A stretch of 64,000 nt of DNA from Cytobacillus dafuensis. Its GTDB lineage: Bacteria > Bacillota > Bacilli > Bacillales > Cytobacillaceae. Each line of letters begins with the position of its first letter. Position 1 is the stretch's first letter. Both the position numbers and the translations under genes were made by a program. The notes under the pieces are model-generated. The model was not told where the DNA came from, did no database searches, and worked only from the letters and a program-made list of their open reading frames with translations. Location of the stretch: assembly GCF_007995155.1 (NCBI RefSeq), contig NZ_CP042593.1, positions 1,158,001 to 1,222,000 on the forward strand. The letters are read 5' to 3'. Positions 32,410 to 41,886 of this stretch are shown here, one piece after another.

Positions 32410-33372
32410 ATGATAGATAATTTTTGGCGTGATTTACCACGACCATTTTTTGTACTTGCACCAATGGAAGATGTGACAGATGTTGTTTTTCGTCACGTAG
32501 TAAGTGAAGCCGGTCGACCGGATGTATTTTTCACAGAGTTTACAAACTCGGATAGCTATTGTCATCCAGAGGGTATGAAAAGTGTGCGTGGCCGTTTAGT
32601 TTTTACAGAAGATGAACAACCATTGGTGGCACATATTTGGGGGGATAATCCCGAATATTTCCGTCAAATGAGTATTGGCATGGCAGAGCTAGGATTTAAA
32701 GGCATTGATATTAATATGGGCTGCCCGGTTCCAAATGTGGCATCGAGAGGGAAGGGGAGTGGCCTTATTCTACGTCCAGACGTTGCGGCAGAACTTATTC
32801 AAGCAGCAAAAGAGGGCGGACTGCCTGTCAGCGTGAAAACACGACTTGGCTTTAAGAAGGTAAATGAGTGGGAGGAGTGGCTAACACATATTTTAAAACA
32901 GGATATTGCGAACCTTTCTATTCATTTACGTACAAGAGAGGAAATGAGCCAAGTAGATGCGCATTGGGAGCTAATTCCGGAAATCAAAAAATTACGTGAC
33001 CGTATTGCACCAAATACGCTGATAACAATCAATGGAGACATTCCTGACCGTCAAACTGGGCTGCAGCTTGCTGAACAATATGGTATTGATGGCGTTATGA
33101 TCGGGCGAGGTATTTTCAAAAATCCTTTTGCTTTTGAAAAAGAACCAAAAGAACATAGCAGTAAAGAATACCTTGATCTTTTAAGACTGCAGCTTGATCT
33201 TCAAGATCAATATGCGGAAGTACTACCACGTTCCATCACAGGGCTTCATCGTTTTTTCAAAATTTATGTCAAAGGATTCCCTGGAGCTGCTGAATTAAGA
33301 AATCAATTGATGAACACGAAATCAACAGATGAAGTGCGTGCATTACTTGATAACTTTGAAAAAGAATGTTGA
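32410..33372 (+). CDS. tRNA-dihydrouridine synthase, YfjN/DusC-like
   Basis: A 320-aa FMN enzyme reducing uridine in the tRNA D-loop. Family motifs are [37 protein letters not shown] with the catalytic Cys, [19 protein letters not shown] and [13 protein letters not shown]. The start is set at ATG 32410 ([14 protein letters not shown]), where homologues begin; a GTG at 32389 with AAGGTG upstream is the alternative and would add seven residues. B. subtilis yfjN has the same place after yfjO, so this is the last recognisable member of the conserved backbone. Confidence 0.88.
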   Translation: MIDNFWRDLPRPFFVLAPMEDVTDVVFRHVVSEAGRPDVFFTEFTNSDSYCHPEGMKSVRGRLVFTEDEQPLVAHIWGDNPEYFRQMSIGMAELGFKGIDINMGCPVPNVASRGKGSGLILRPDVAAELIQAAKEGGLPVSVKTRLGFKKVNEWEEWLTHILKQDIANLSIHLRTREEMSQVDAHWELIPEIKKLRDRIAPNTLITINGDIPDRQTGLQLAEQYGIDGVMIGRGIFKNPFAFEKEPKEHSSKEYLDLLRLQLDLQDQYAEVLPRSITGLHRFFKIYVKGFPGAAELRNQLMNTKSTDEVRALLDNFEKEC

Positions 33373-33418
33373 TGGGAGATATGTGATTACTAATAAACCC
33401 ATGTTGAAGCTGTAACGA

Positions 33419-33459
33419 AGGCAACAAACCCTTTGAGGGAGTTGCCTATTTACTTTTTT
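33419..33459 (+). terminator. Terminator after the Dus gene
   Basis: AGGCAAC and GTTGCCT form a stem, followed by ATTTACTTTTTT. The following 280 bases to 33736 hold no recognised feature. Confidence 0.7.
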
Positions 33460-33736
33460 GATATGGTATTTACGACGAAGTAGTATTCGTTTTATCAAGT
33501 GGCATTGTTGGGACTGAATTAGGATTATATGCATCTATAGTCCAAGCAGCAAAAATAAGCTTTTTTGACTGGTTTGAGTATATAGGTTATAAATGTATAA
33601 GCATGGAGACTCTAACTACATGACTATCACTATTACTTAATTACTACAACACAGTCGAGGAAAGGTGCGGAGATCGAAAAAATAATGCCTGTCGTTTAAG
33701 AGGTCTGTAACTAATTTTACATATAGGAGGTTCATT

Positions 33737-34234
33737 GTGGATAATAACGATATATTAATTCGATTGAGATATGCAATGGAGATTAAAAATAAAGAAATGG
33801 CAGAGATATTTAAACTTGGCGGTGTGGATGTAACAGTACCAGAAGTCATAAAGATTCTCACCAAATCAGACGAGTATGATGATGAAAGTGACGATCAAAT
33901 AAAATGTAATAACAGTATGTTAGATTCATTTTTAAATGGTTTTATTATTTTTAAACGAGGAAAACAAGATCCAAAACCAACACAGTCCGATACCCCAGAA
34001 CCGTCCATAAAGAAAAGTGCAAACGTTAATAATCTCCTGTTAAAGAAAGTAAAAATAGCATTGGCATTAACTACTGAAGATATGCTGGATATATTCGAAA
34101 AAGCAGGAATTACGGTTTCAAAAGGAGAACTCGGGGCTTTATTAAGAAAAGAAGGGCATAAGAATTATAAAGAGTGCGGAGATAAATATGCCAGGAATTT
34201 CTTAAAAGGGTTAGCTGTCAAATACAGGGGATAA
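33737..34234 (+). CDS. DUF1456 (YehS-like) protein
   Basis: A 165-aa protein with two copies of the ~65-residue DUF1456 unit: DILIRLRYAMEIKNKEMAEI with DVTVPEVIKIL in the first, and LLLKKVKIALALTTEDMLDI with ITVSKGELGALLRKEGH in the second. A linker with FLNGFIIFKRG separates them. It starts at GTG 33737 with TAGGAGG 6 bases before it. The family is conserved but its function is unknown. Confidence 0.85.
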   Translation: MDNNDILIRLRYAMEIKNKEMAEIFKLGGVDVTVPEVIKILTKSDEYDDESDDQIKCNNSMLDSFLNGFIIFKRGKQDPKPTQSDTPEPSIKKSANVNNLLLKKVKIALALTTEDMLDIFEKAGITVSKGELGALLRKEGHKNYKECGDKYARNFLKGLAVKYRG

Positions 34235-34314
34235 TGCAATAAGAATTATTTAGGTGTTTTACAACGTAAATATAAAAGAGAATTAGACAAATACGTTTTA
34301 TTTACTAAAAAAGT

Positions 34315-34755
34315 ATGGTGAAGATAGTGACAGCTGTACATATAAGATGGTTTGGAGCATATAGCCTTGATCATTTTTACACTAAGGATATAGCTTTACA
34401 TTCAGGAATCTATGCAATTTATAGAGTATACGGTGAAAAGGAAACTTTACTTTATATAGGAAAAACTAGCAGGAACTTTTGGCAAAGGATAAGTGAACAT
34501 AATAAAGATTGGTTATGGAATGTAAAAGGGAAAATTAAGATTAGATTAGGGTTATTAGAATTTCCTGATGGCGGAAGATATTCAGCTAAGAAATTAGCTG
34601 ATGTTGAATCGTTATTGATATTGTGGCATTTACCGAAAGAAAACACGACATCTACATGCTATTATCGGGGTAGAGTTGATTTGGAAATTATTAATTTCGG
34701 AAGAAGAGGTCTATTAGATAAAAAGGTTACAGCAAAGGAATTAGATTGGGTATAG
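34315..34755 (+). CDS. GIY-YIG domain protein
   Basis: A 146-aa protein with GIYAIYRVYG, then LLYIGKTSRNFWQRISEH, the two strands and helix of a GIY-YIG nuclease, and a conserved downstream Glu (ADVESLLI) in the place of the metal-binding residue. It lacks any DNA-binding partner domain. The start is uncertain: ATG 34315 has no strong RBS, and an in-frame GTG 34327 is an alternative. A truncated gene follows 12 bases downstream. Stand-alone GIY-YIG proteins occur in restriction and repair loci. Confidence 0.75.
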   Translation: MVKIVTAVHIRWFGAYSLDHFYTKDIALHSGIYAIYRVYGEKETLLYIGKTSRNFWQRISEHNKDWLWNVKGKIKIRLGLLEFPDGGRYSAKKLADVESLLILWHLPKENTTSTCYYRGRVDLEIINFGRRGLLDKKVTAKELDWV

Positions 34756-34767
34756 GGGATAAGTATT

Positions 34768-34905
34768 TTGATAGAAAAAGAGTTAGTAAACTTTTTCGAT
34801 GCAATTAAAATGCTAAGGGACAGTGAGATTATCAGATCTGATAGATATCTGGGGGATATTGGTGAATATATCTGTCAAAAGCTGTATGGACATTTTTATA
34901 AATAA
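34768..34905 (+). CDS. 45-aa N-terminal fragment, DUF6998-like
   Basis: A TTG start with AGGGGAT upstream, directly after the GIY-YIG gene, gives 45 residues: ELVNFFDAIKMLRDSEIIRS and DRYLGDIGEYICQKLYG. This is the typical first helix-and-turn of larger proteins, tentatively the DUF6998 / PD-(D/E)XK-like type, that accompany restriction genes (consensus like vRsdn.lGDiGEy...lyg). The reading frame then ends with TAA, so the gene is probably truncated. The family match is by memory of the motif and is uncertain. Confidence 0.4.
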   Translation: MIEKELVNFFDAIKMLRDSEIIRSDRYLGDIGEYICQKLYGHFYK

Positions 34906-35296
34906 TCCTATAAGTATGTATATTTTGATAATGGTAAAATTGTATTGAAATGAAAGTATTTAAATTTGTAATAAATGTTACTAGGGTAAACATCTCTACA
35001 TCATTCTATCTGCGATCACCATCCAAGCCAAGTGGAAGCGGTTGTGACGTTTGAACTTAACAATGTGTAAGAATAAAGTCCGATGATTCAAAGTTGAATG
35101 ATCGGGCTTTTTCTGTGTATAAATAAAATTGCCGGCGGATTTTTCCCGTAAGCCTTGATGTACGAAGTATACTTTTTCTAAACAAATTGGAGTCATTGTG
35201 AAATAAATATAAACCCACTATGTACAGATCATCCTCAAATTCTACATTTCCTTCTTTTAACAAAAATTTACACGATACATCTTGTTTTTAATTAAA
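34906..35296. other. Gene-free region before the pst operon
   Basis: A minus-free stretch with a strong terminator at 35075-35113 (AAAGTCCGAT ... ATCGGGCTTT). Just before it the plus strand reads SQVEAVVTFELNNV then a stop at about 35070, possibly the tail of a lost gene. Nothing else is recognised. Confidence 0.4.
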
Positions 35297-35340
35297 TTTA
35301 CAAAACCTTTACAAAGTCCGTGTAGAGAATTTACATTACA
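35297..35340 (+). promoter_or_regulatory. Pho box upstream of pstS
   Basis: TTTACA occurs at 35297, 35308 and 35330 (11- and 22-bp steps), with ATTACA at 35335. This is the PhoP tandem repeat TT(A/T/C)ACA with an 11-bp period. Another TTTACA lies at 35267. It fits induction of the pst operon at low phosphate. Confidence 0.75.
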
Positions 35341-35406
35341 CATTTAATCTACTATTAGACAATATACGACAAAATCGTCGCTAACCAATGATCTTGGAGG
35401 AAATAA

Positions 35407-36249
35407 ATGATTATTTTTAAAAAAGTAAAAATGGGATTATTGTTGCTATCTTTACTAGTAGTATTATCAGCATGTACAAGTAATAGTGATACGGATACAC
35501 AAGCGTCAAATGGCAGTGGTTCTACAATAGCTATTTCAGGATCTACGTCTGTTGGGCCGCTTGCTGAAAAATTAGCTATGAAATATAAAGAGAAAGATAA
35601 TGCGAATATTGAAATAAATCAGATTGGTTCTTCTGCCGGTATTACAAACGCAATCAATGGTGTGTCGGAAATCGGTATGTCTTCTCGGGATTTGAAAGAA
35701 GAAGAGAAAGCGAATGGGTTGAATGAAGTCGTAATTGCTTATGACGGAATTGTTGTAGTGACTCATCCAAGTAACAAAGTAAAGAATCTTACGATGGAGC
35801 AAGTAAAACAGATTTTTACTGGTGAAGTCACGAATTGGAGTGAACTGGGTGGGGATGACATGGAAATTGTCGTTGTCTCTCGTGAGGATGGATCAGGTTC
35901 TCGTGATGCGTTCCAAGAAATTGTAGGCTATAGCTCTGGTGAATTAATTAGAAGTGCCATTATCGCAAGTGGTAACGGAAATATAAAAACAACTGTTGCG
36001 AACAATAAACATGCAGTTGGCTTTATTTCTTTTGAATACATTGATGACTCGATTTCAACCATCGATATTGATGGCGTAGAGGCTACTGCAGAAAATGTCC
36101 TGCAAAAAAAATACAGTTTGTCACGACCATTCTTGTTTGTATACAAAGATGGGAATCTAACGAAGGCTGGCCAACAATTTATTGATTTTATCTTAAGTCC
36201 AGATGGCCAGCGTATTGTAGCAGAGGCAGGAGCAATTCCTGTAAAGTAA
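35407..36249 (+). CDS. pstS: Phosphate ABC transporter, substrate-binding lipoprotein PstS
   Basis: A 280-aa lipoprotein with lipobox LSAC (Cys23), then ISGSTSVGPLAEKLA, IGMSSRDLK, VVVSREDGSGSRDAFQE and VGFISFEYI, all phosphate-contacting elements of PstS. It captures phosphate outside the membrane for PstCA. TTGGAGG precedes the ATG by 7 bases. First gene of a five-gene operon behind a Pho box. Confidence 0.94.
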   Translation: MIIFKKVKMGLLLLSLLVVLSACTSNSDTDTQASNGSGSTIAISGSTSVGPLAEKLAMKYKEKDNANIEINQIGSSAGITNAINGVSEIGMSSRDLKEEEKANGLNEVVIAYDGIVVVTHPSNKVKNLTMEQVKQIFTGEVTNWSELGGDDMEIVVVSREDGSGSRDAFQEIVGYSSGELIRSAIIASGNGNIKTTVANNKHAVGFISFEYIDDSISTIDIDGVEATAENVLQKKYSLSRPFLFVYKDGNLTKAGQQFIDFILSPDGQRIVAEAGAIPVK

Positions 36250-36294
36250 AAAACAATAACATAATTTCTAAAAGTAATCTTGGAGGAATACTGT

Positions 36295-37203
36295 GTGTCT
36301 ATCCCAACAAAGCACAATGTAGAAATCGGCAAAGCCAATAAAAGGAAGTATTTTTTAGAGAAGGTATCAGCAAGAGTGTTCTTGATTTGTGCTCTTCTTT
36401 CAGTCATCTCTTTATTGTTAATCATTGGATTTGTTTTTTATAAAGGCTCACATCCATTTGTGGCTGGGGGCTATAGCTTTATGGACTTTATTTTTGGTAC
36501 CGATTGGGTACCAAGTGAAGAAAAATTCGGCATATTCCCAATGATTGTTGCATCAATTTTTGCAACCATTGGGGCATTAATCATCGGGGTTCCTATTGGA
36601 TTATTTACAGCTATATTCTTAGCAGAAATAGCCTCGAAAAAAGTAGCCAAAATCATTTCACCTGCGATTCAGTTATTAGCTGGTATCCCATCGGTTTTAT
36701 ATGGTGTTTTTGGACTTGCTATCATCGTTCCTTTTTTACAAAATACTTTAGGCTTAGTGAAGGGGCAAAGCTTATTAGCTGTTATTCTTGTCCTAGCCAT
36801 CATGATGTTACCAACCATTGTGACAGTAGCAGAGACATCAATTCGTGCTGTGCCAAACACATACCGCGAAGGGTCACTAGCTCTTGGTGTGTCACAGATT
36901 GGAACCATTTTTAAAGTAGTTGTCCCAGCAGCTAAATCAGGGATAATGACAGCAATCGTATTAGGTTTGGGCCGGGCAATCGGCGAAACGATGGCTGTTA
37001 TATTAGTGGCTGGCAATAGTTTAATCGTACCAACTAGCCTGACTGATAGTGTTCGTCCACTAACGACAAATATTGCGTTAGAAATGGGTTATGCAGCTGG
37101 CATTCATCAAGAAATGCTGTTTGCAACTGGAATTGTTTTATTCTCATTTATATTAATTTTGAATTTGGTATTAGGGAAAATAAGTGCGAAGGGCGGTAAC
37201 TAA
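36295..37203 (+). CDS. pstC: Phosphate ABC transporter permease PstC
   Basis: A 302-aa permease with six helices. The EAA-like loop reads [27 protein letters not shown] in part, and the motif LGRAIGETMAVILVAGN follows. The preferred start is GTG 36295, 8 bases after GGAGG. It pairs with PstA to form the channel. Confidence 0.93.
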   Translation: MSIPTKHNVEIGKANKRKYFLEKVSARVFLICALLSVISLLLIIGFVFYKGSHPFVAGGYSFMDFIFGTDWVPSEEKFGIFPMIVASIFATIGALIIGVPIGLFTAIFLAEIASKKVAKIISPAIQLLAGIPSVLYGVFGLAIIVPFLQNTLGLVKGQSLLAVILVLAIMMLPTIVTVAETSIRAVPNTYREGSLALGVSQIGTIFKVVVPAAKSGIMTAIVLGLGRAIGETMAVILVAGNSLIVPTSLTDSVRPLTTNIALEMGYAAGIHQEMLFATGIVLFSFILILNLVLGKISAKGGN

Positions 37204-37204
37204 G

Positions 37205-38029
37205 GTGAGACAATTGAAAGATAACTTGTTACGTGGACTTTTATGGCTTTCAGCTCTTCTTTCCGTTGCCGTTCTCGTAATAATTGTTGGCTATATCTTT
37301 TATAAAGGAATGAATTTGATTAGCTTCGATTTCATCTTTGGCGATTATTCTCCTACTGGAGATGGCGGTATTTGGCCAATGATTGTAACAACTATTTACA
37401 CAGTCGTGATTTCATTAATTATTGCAGCACCAATCGGTATATTAGCGGCCGTTTATTTGCAAGAATATGCTAAACAAGGTCGATTAGTAAAAATCATACG
37501 CTTTGCAACAGAAAGCTTAACCGGTATTCCCTCGATTATTTATGGTTTGTTTGGAGCAGTATTCTTTGTAACGACATTAAAATTAGGGATGTCTATCATA
37601 GCTGCTTCGTTAACATTAACGATTATCGTTTTACCTGTTATTATCCGAACAACAGAAGAAGCATTAAAAACAGTCCCTGGGTCGTATCGTGAAGGTTCAT
37701 TAGCTCTAGGAACAACAAAGTTACAAACATTATATAAGGTGATTTTACCTAGTGCGATGCCAGGAATATTATCTGGTATCATTCTCTCTGTTGGACGAAT
37801 TGTTGGTGAATCAGCTGCTATATTTTTGACGGCTGGAACAGTAGCTGCTATGCCAGAGAGTATCCTTTCATCAGCCAGAACGTTAACTGTTCATTCCTAT
37901 TTAGTAACACAAGAGTCTGGAGACATTGAACTAGCTGCTGCAATTGGTATTGTTCTCATCGTAATTATTTTGGCTATCAATCTTTCAGCAACATTTTTAT
38001 CAAAAAAATTAAACAAAGCAGATAAATAA
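37205..38029 (+). CDS. pstA: Phosphate ABC transporter permease PstA
   Basis: A 274-aa permease, homologous to PstC. It has the EAA loop [27 protein letters not shown] and [18 protein letters not shown]. The start is GTG 37205, one base after the pstC stop, with GGGCGG 9 bases upstream; a longer in-frame GTG overlapping pstC is less likely. Confidence 0.92.
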   Translation: MRQLKDNLLRGLLWLSALLSVAVLVIIVGYIFYKGMNLISFDFIFGDYSPTGDGGIWPMIVTTIYTVVISLIIAAPIGILAAVYLQEYAKQGRLVKIIRFATESLTGIPSIIYGLFGAVFFVTTLKLGMSIIAASLTLTIIVLPVIIRTTEEALKTVPGSYREGSLALGTTKLQTLYKVILPSAMPGILSGIILSVGRIVGESAAIFLTAGTVAAMPESILSSARTLTVHSYLVTQESGDIELAAAIGIVLIVIILAINLSATFLSKKLNKADK

Positions 38030-38040
38030 GGAGTATGTTT

Positions 38041-38874
38041 ATGAGCACATCAGTAATGGAACGTAATGAGAGAGCGATTAAACAAAATCAAATAGAGAAG
38101 GATTTTTCACATATAGAGGAAGGTAAAACGAAAATTAGTGTGAAGGATTTAAATTTATTTTATGGCGAGAAACAAGCACTGTTCGGAGTATCTCTTGATA
38201 TTCTTGAAAAAGAGGTTACAGCTTTAATTGGCCCTTCAGGCTGTGGAAAATCTACTTTTTTACGAACTTTAAATCGTATGAATGATTTAATCGATGGTGT
38301 GAAAATTATCGGTGATATTGAAATCGATCATGAGAATATTTATAAAACGACTGATGTAATCAAATTACGTACAAAAGTAGGCATGGTATTTCAAAAACCA
38401 AATTTATTCCCTATGAGTATTTTTGACAATGTTGCCTATGGTCCAAGAATGCAAGGCATTAAAAATAAAAAAGAATTAAACAAAATTGTGGAAGAGAGTT
38501 TGCGCGGTGCAGCGATTTGGGACGAAGTAAAAGATCGTCTTAAAACATCAGCACTAGGTTTGTCTGGTGGTCAGCAACAACGTGTTTGTATTGCACGTGC
38601 TATTGCGATGAAACCGGACGTGATTCTAATGGACGAGCCAACTTCGGCCCTAGATCCAATATCAACGTTAAAAGTAGAAGAATTAATTTCAAATATGAAG
38701 AAAGATTATACGATTGTCATCGTTACTCATAACATGCAACAAGCTGCACGAATCTCTGATAAAACTGCGTTTTTCTTAAATGGGGAAGTAATCGAATATG
38801 ACACTACAGATAAGATTTTTTCTATACCAAGTGATAAGAGAACAGAAGATTATGTAACAGGTCGATTTGGATAA
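38041..38874 (+). CDS. pstB: Phosphate ABC transporter ATPase PstB
   Basis: A 277-aa ATPase with Walker [11 protein letters not shown]-loop [12 protein letters not shown], signature LSGGQQQR, Walker [14 protein letters not shown] and the H-switch VTHNMQQA. The phosphate-specific N-terminal part has [17 protein letters not shown] sequence ([15 protein letters not shown]). ATG 38041 is preferred over 38035 because AAGGAG then sits 7 bases away. Confidence 0.94.
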   Translation: MSTSVMERNERAIKQNQIEKDFSHIEEGKTKISVKDLNLFYGEKQALFGVSLDILEKEVTALIGPSGCGKSTFLRTLNRMNDLIDGVKIIGDIEIDHENIYKTTDVIKLRTKVGMVFQKPNLFPMSIFDNVAYGPRMQGIKNKKELNKIVEESLRGAAIWDEVKDRLKTSALGLSGGQQQRVCIARAIAMKPDVILMDEPTSALDPISTLKVEELISNMKKDYTIVIVTHNMQQAARISDKTAFFLNGEVIEYDTTDKIFSIPSDKRTEDYVTGRFG

Positions 38875-38887
38875 TTGGAGGTAACAA

Positions 38888-39547
38888 ATGGTCATTCGTG
38901 AGAACTTTGAAAATAGTTTAATGAAAATAAAAGGGAAAATCACAGAAATGGGAGAACTCTCCATTGTCGCCCTAGAAAAAGCTTTTGATGCCTTAAAAAC
39001 GCAAGATGTAGAGATCGCATTAAAAGTGATAGATGAAGATGCAAACATTGATGATCTTGAAATGGAATTAAATCAGTTTGTCATCTGGCTAATGGCAAAA
39101 GAACAGCCTGTTGCAAGAGATTTACGTGTACTTATTGGTGTACTTAAAATCTCATCTGAAATTGAACGCATTGCCGATTTTGCGGTGAATATGGCTAAAG
39201 CAACAATCAAGATTGGTAAAACAAATTCTTTATTGCATATTACCCATCTTGAGCAGATGAAAGAAGTATCTATTCATATGTTACAAAAAGCACTACAATC
39301 TTTTATGGAAGAAAGCATTGCTCTTGCTAAAGAGGTTAGTAGCTTAGAGGATGAAGTTGATAAATATCATGTTGACACATATAAGAGGCTTACTAATTAT
39401 CTAAGTGACCATCCAGAAGAAACAAATCAGCTTGTACAATTATTATTTGTAAATCGTTATCTAGAAAGAACAGCAGACCATATAACTAATATCGCTGAAA
39501 GTACAGCGTATTTGATTAAAGGAAAAATGTACGATTTCAATTCATAA
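38888..39547 (+). CDS. phoU: Phosphate signalling regulator PhoU
   Basis: A 219-aa helical protein made of two three-helix PhoU repeats, with the metal-binding motifs ERIADFAVNMA and ERTADHITNIAE. It restrains Pst transport and Pho signalling. GGAGG lies 7 bases before the ATG. Last gene of the pst operon; a terminator follows. Confidence 0.93.
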   Translation: MVIRENFENSLMKIKGKITEMGELSIVALEKAFDALKTQDVEIALKVIDEDANIDDLEMELNQFVIWLMAKEQPVARDLRVLIGVLKISSEIERIADFAVNMAKATIKIGKTNSLLHITHLEQMKEVSIHMLQKALQSFMEESIALAKEVSSLEDEVDKYHVDTYKRLTNYLSDHPEETNQLVQLLFVNRYLERTADHITNIAESTAYLIKGKMYDFNS

Positions 39548-39591
39548 TGTTAATCTAATTTTTGAAAAATTTACTTGAAACTAAAATCATA

Positions 39592-39630
39592 TGAAGGGGG
39601 AGAGAAAACGATTGTTTTTCTCCCCTTGTT
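39592..39630 (+). terminator. Terminator of the pst operon
   Basis: AAGGGGGAGAGAAAA pairs with TTTTTCTCCCCTT around a short loop, then GTTTAATTT. Confidence 0.8.
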
Positions 39631-39747
39631 TAATTTAGAGTACTCTCAGATTTCTATAAATGATTAGTGTAGGAAAATCATTCAATGCCTTTTGTTAGAA
39701 CTTGGTGGTGTGACGAATGAAATGGGAGCATGTAGGTAAACAGAAAT

Positions 39748-39775
39748 TTATTGGGGGTCAGGACCCTTTTTTTAA
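39748..39775. repeat. Small GC-rich palindrome before the MFS gene
   Basis: GGGGTCAGGACCC followed by TTTTTTT is a compact hairpin. Related GGGCCAGGCACC-type sequence occurs at 56430-56485; both belong to a class of short palindromic repeats common in Bacilli. The remainder of this 300-base intergenic stretch shows nothing else. Confidence 0.4.
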
Positions 39776-39855
39776 AATTTCTTTTTAGCACCGATTTCTA
39801 CCCTCACAAAAAAATCCATATATATAGAAGTAAAAGCCAACAGGAGTAGAAACCA

Positions 39856-41136
39856 TTGGACAAACAAAAAAGCGGATTTAGATGGATTGTATTTGGTTCT
39901 GTACTTTTTACGTATGTGCTTATGTCGAGCCAGCGAACGGCTCCAGGATTGATTACCGACCAAGTGATGTTTGATTTTCAAGTAACAGCAACAACGATTG
40001 GGTTACTGACAAGTATTCAATTTTTTGTGTACACTGGATTGCAAATTCCGATGGGGTTATTGGCTGACCGTTTTGGGCCTAATTTTTTTCTAATTGTCGG
40101 TGCCTTTCTTACAGGTTTAGGTACAATTATTTATAGTCTTGGCACGCATGAATTTGTCTTGTTTTTTGCTAGAATTATGACAGGGTTGGGAGATGCGACC
40201 ATTTGGGTCAATATGGTGTTAATTTTGAGTCAATGGTTTAATGCAAAGGAATTTACACGATTAATTGGTGTGGCAGCCATGACAGGAAGCCTTGGTTTCC
40301 TTTTAGCAACCGTCCCTTTCTCCACCTTGATTGACTATCTTGGTTGGGGGGGATCATTCTTTTCAGCGGGGCTGCTTTTATCTTTATGTGGCATCCTCCT
40401 TTACTTTGTACTTGGTAAAAAAACAAGACAACTCTTTCCTAACGGATCGGCAGTTGTTAAAAAGGAAATACAACGTGAAAAAACTATGGTTTTGCTGCGA
40501 AGAATTTTATCGAATCGGCAAGCATGGGCTTTATTTTTTTGTCATTTTGGGATTGTCGGGACGTATGTTGGATTTATCAGTTCATGGGGAGTGCCTTACG
40601 GGATGAATGTGTATGGAATGACACGTTCAGCTGCAAGTCAGCTTATGATGTTTAGCCTGATTGGGGCGTTTATTGGAGCTCCTCTAGGCAGCTGGATTTC
40701 TAGTCGTTTAGAAACCATTAAACGGCCATATATTGTTGTTCACATAATTCTTTTATTAAGCTGGTCCATCTTTCTTTTTTTTAATGGGCAACCGCCATTT
40801 TCCCTGTTAACGATGCTTTTCTTTATTATTGGCCTGGCCTATGGAGCAAATGCCTTAACTTTTGCTGCCGTTCGTCAATCTTTTTCTATTCGTGAAATTG
40901 GCATTGTCTCTGGATTTGCGAACACGGGTGGTTTCTTAAGTGCCGTATTGCTGCCAAGTATATTTGGAAAAATGTTGGATCATTTTCAGGCTGTTTCGGG
41001 AAGTGTAATTGATGGCTATTACTACGGTTTCATTACTCCAGTAATCTTCTCTGTGATTGGTTTGATTGGAGTGAGTTCAATTAGGGAAAAGCGTCGTGAG
41101 GCAGGACACATGATAAATTCCACAAATCTTAAATAA
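39856..41136 (+). CDS. MFS transporter
   Basis: A 426-aa permease with 12 helices. It has the loop 2-3 motif GLLADRFGP, a GDATIWVNMVLI helix and a central cytoplasmic loop (KKTRQLFPNGSAVVKKEIQREK). It starts at TTG 39856, 9 bases after AGGAG. The pattern resembles the ACS/NarK-like anion branch, but the substrate is unknown. Monocistronic between the pst and PTS loci. Confidence 0.82.
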   Translation: MDKQKSGFRWIVFGSVLFTYVLMSSQRTAPGLITDQVMFDFQVTATTIGLLTSIQFFVYTGLQIPMGLLADRFGPNFFLIVGAFLTGLGTIIYSLGTHEFVLFFARIMTGLGDATIWVNMVLILSQWFNAKEFTRLIGVAAMTGSLGFLLATVPFSTLIDYLGWGGSFFSAGLLLSLCGILLYFVLGKKTRQLFPNGSAVVKKEIQREKTMVLLRRILSNRQAWALFFCHFGIVGTYVGFISSWGVPYGMNVYGMTRSAASQLMMFSLIGAFIGAPLGSWISSRLETIKRPYIVVHIILLLSWSIFLFFNGQPPFSLLTMLFFIIGLAYGANALTFAAVRQSFSIREIGIVSGFANTGGFLSAVLLPSIFGKMLDHFQAVSGSVIDGYYYGFITPVIFSVIGLIGVSSIREKRREAGHMINSTNLK

Positions 41137-41247
41137 ATACGACAAAATACTCTTTTGGCCAAATTGATTATTTATTCAGATAATTTTAACGATATATATT
41201 GATTTATTTTATATTTATTGGTATTGTATATTTAAGATTTCATAATG

Positions 41248-41330
41248 ATCACATGTTACTGATACGATCAGGCATGGCGGTAAACCGGGAGAGCCACTAG
41301 TTCTTTCATTTACCTCCATGCCTTTTTATG
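41248..41330 (+). promoter_or_regulatory. RAT antiterminator and leader terminator of the PTS operon
   Basis: Bases 41252-41278 (CATGTTACTGATACGATCAG and GCATGGC) match the ribonucleic antiterminator of BglG/SacY/LicT regulators (core GTTACTGATA...AGCAGGCA). It overlaps the first strand of a terminator: GGCATGGCGGTAAA pairs with TTTACCTCCATGCC, followed by TTTTTATG. A bound antiterminator would block this terminator and allow the EIIA gene to be read. Confidence 0.8.
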
Positions 41331-41364
41331 TCTAAACAATTTCAATATTAAGGAGTTATTAAAA

Positions 41365-41847
41365 ATGTTTTCAAATTTATTTAAGAAACGTAAATTACAA
41401 ATATTCGCACCTGTTAATGGAGAGGTCCTTTCACTTGATAAGGTTCCCGACCCCGTTTTTAGCGAAAAAATGATGGGAGAAGGAGTCGCCATTATGCCAG
41501 ATGAAGGTAATATACATGCTCCTATTGAGGGAACTGTTATTCTGATGCCAGACACAAAACATGCAATAGGAATACGTTCTAAAGATGGAACGGAAATTCT
41601 TATTCACATTGGATTGGAAACGGTTTCATTAAAAGGCAATGGATTTAATACACATGTAATAATGGGGGATTCAATTTCAATTGGCCAATTGCTAATAGAG
41701 GTAGATTGGTCCTATCTCAAAGAACATGCCGAAAGTATTATTACTCCAATTGTCATTACAAATAGTAGTGACAGGGTCATCCAGTTTGAAAATATCAAGC
41801 AGGGTTTTGCTGGTGAAACAGTGTTAATGACTGTCTCGCCTTTATAA
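41365..41847 (+). CDS. PTS glucose-type EIIA component
   Basis: A 160-aa EIIA domain (Crr/PtsG-A type): IFAPVNGEVLSLDKVPDPVF, the GEGVAIMPDEG strand, His66 (DTKHAIGI) and the phosphorylated His81 (ILIHIGLETV). It passes phosphate from HPr to the EIIB domain of the EIICB gene in the same operon. AAGGAG lies about 10 bases before the ATG. The gene is first after the RAT/terminator leader. In B. subtilis PtsG this domain is fused to EIICB; here it is separate. Confidence 0.9.
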   Translation: MFSNLFKKRKLQIFAPVNGEVLSLDKVPDPVFSEKMMGEGVAIMPDEGNIHAPIEGTVILMPDTKHAIGIRSKDGTEILIHIGLETVSLKGNGFNTHVIMGDSISIGQLLIEVDWSYLKEHAESIITPIVITNSSDRVIQFENIKQGFAGETVLMTVSPL

Positions 41848-41886
41848 GATAAGAACTTATTTGGTAAAGAAAGGAGGAGGCTCGCA

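Noticed and set aside
35928..36425. 165-aa minus-strand frame across pstS and pstC
   Set aside because: Antisense to two well-recognised pst genes, with no start signal.
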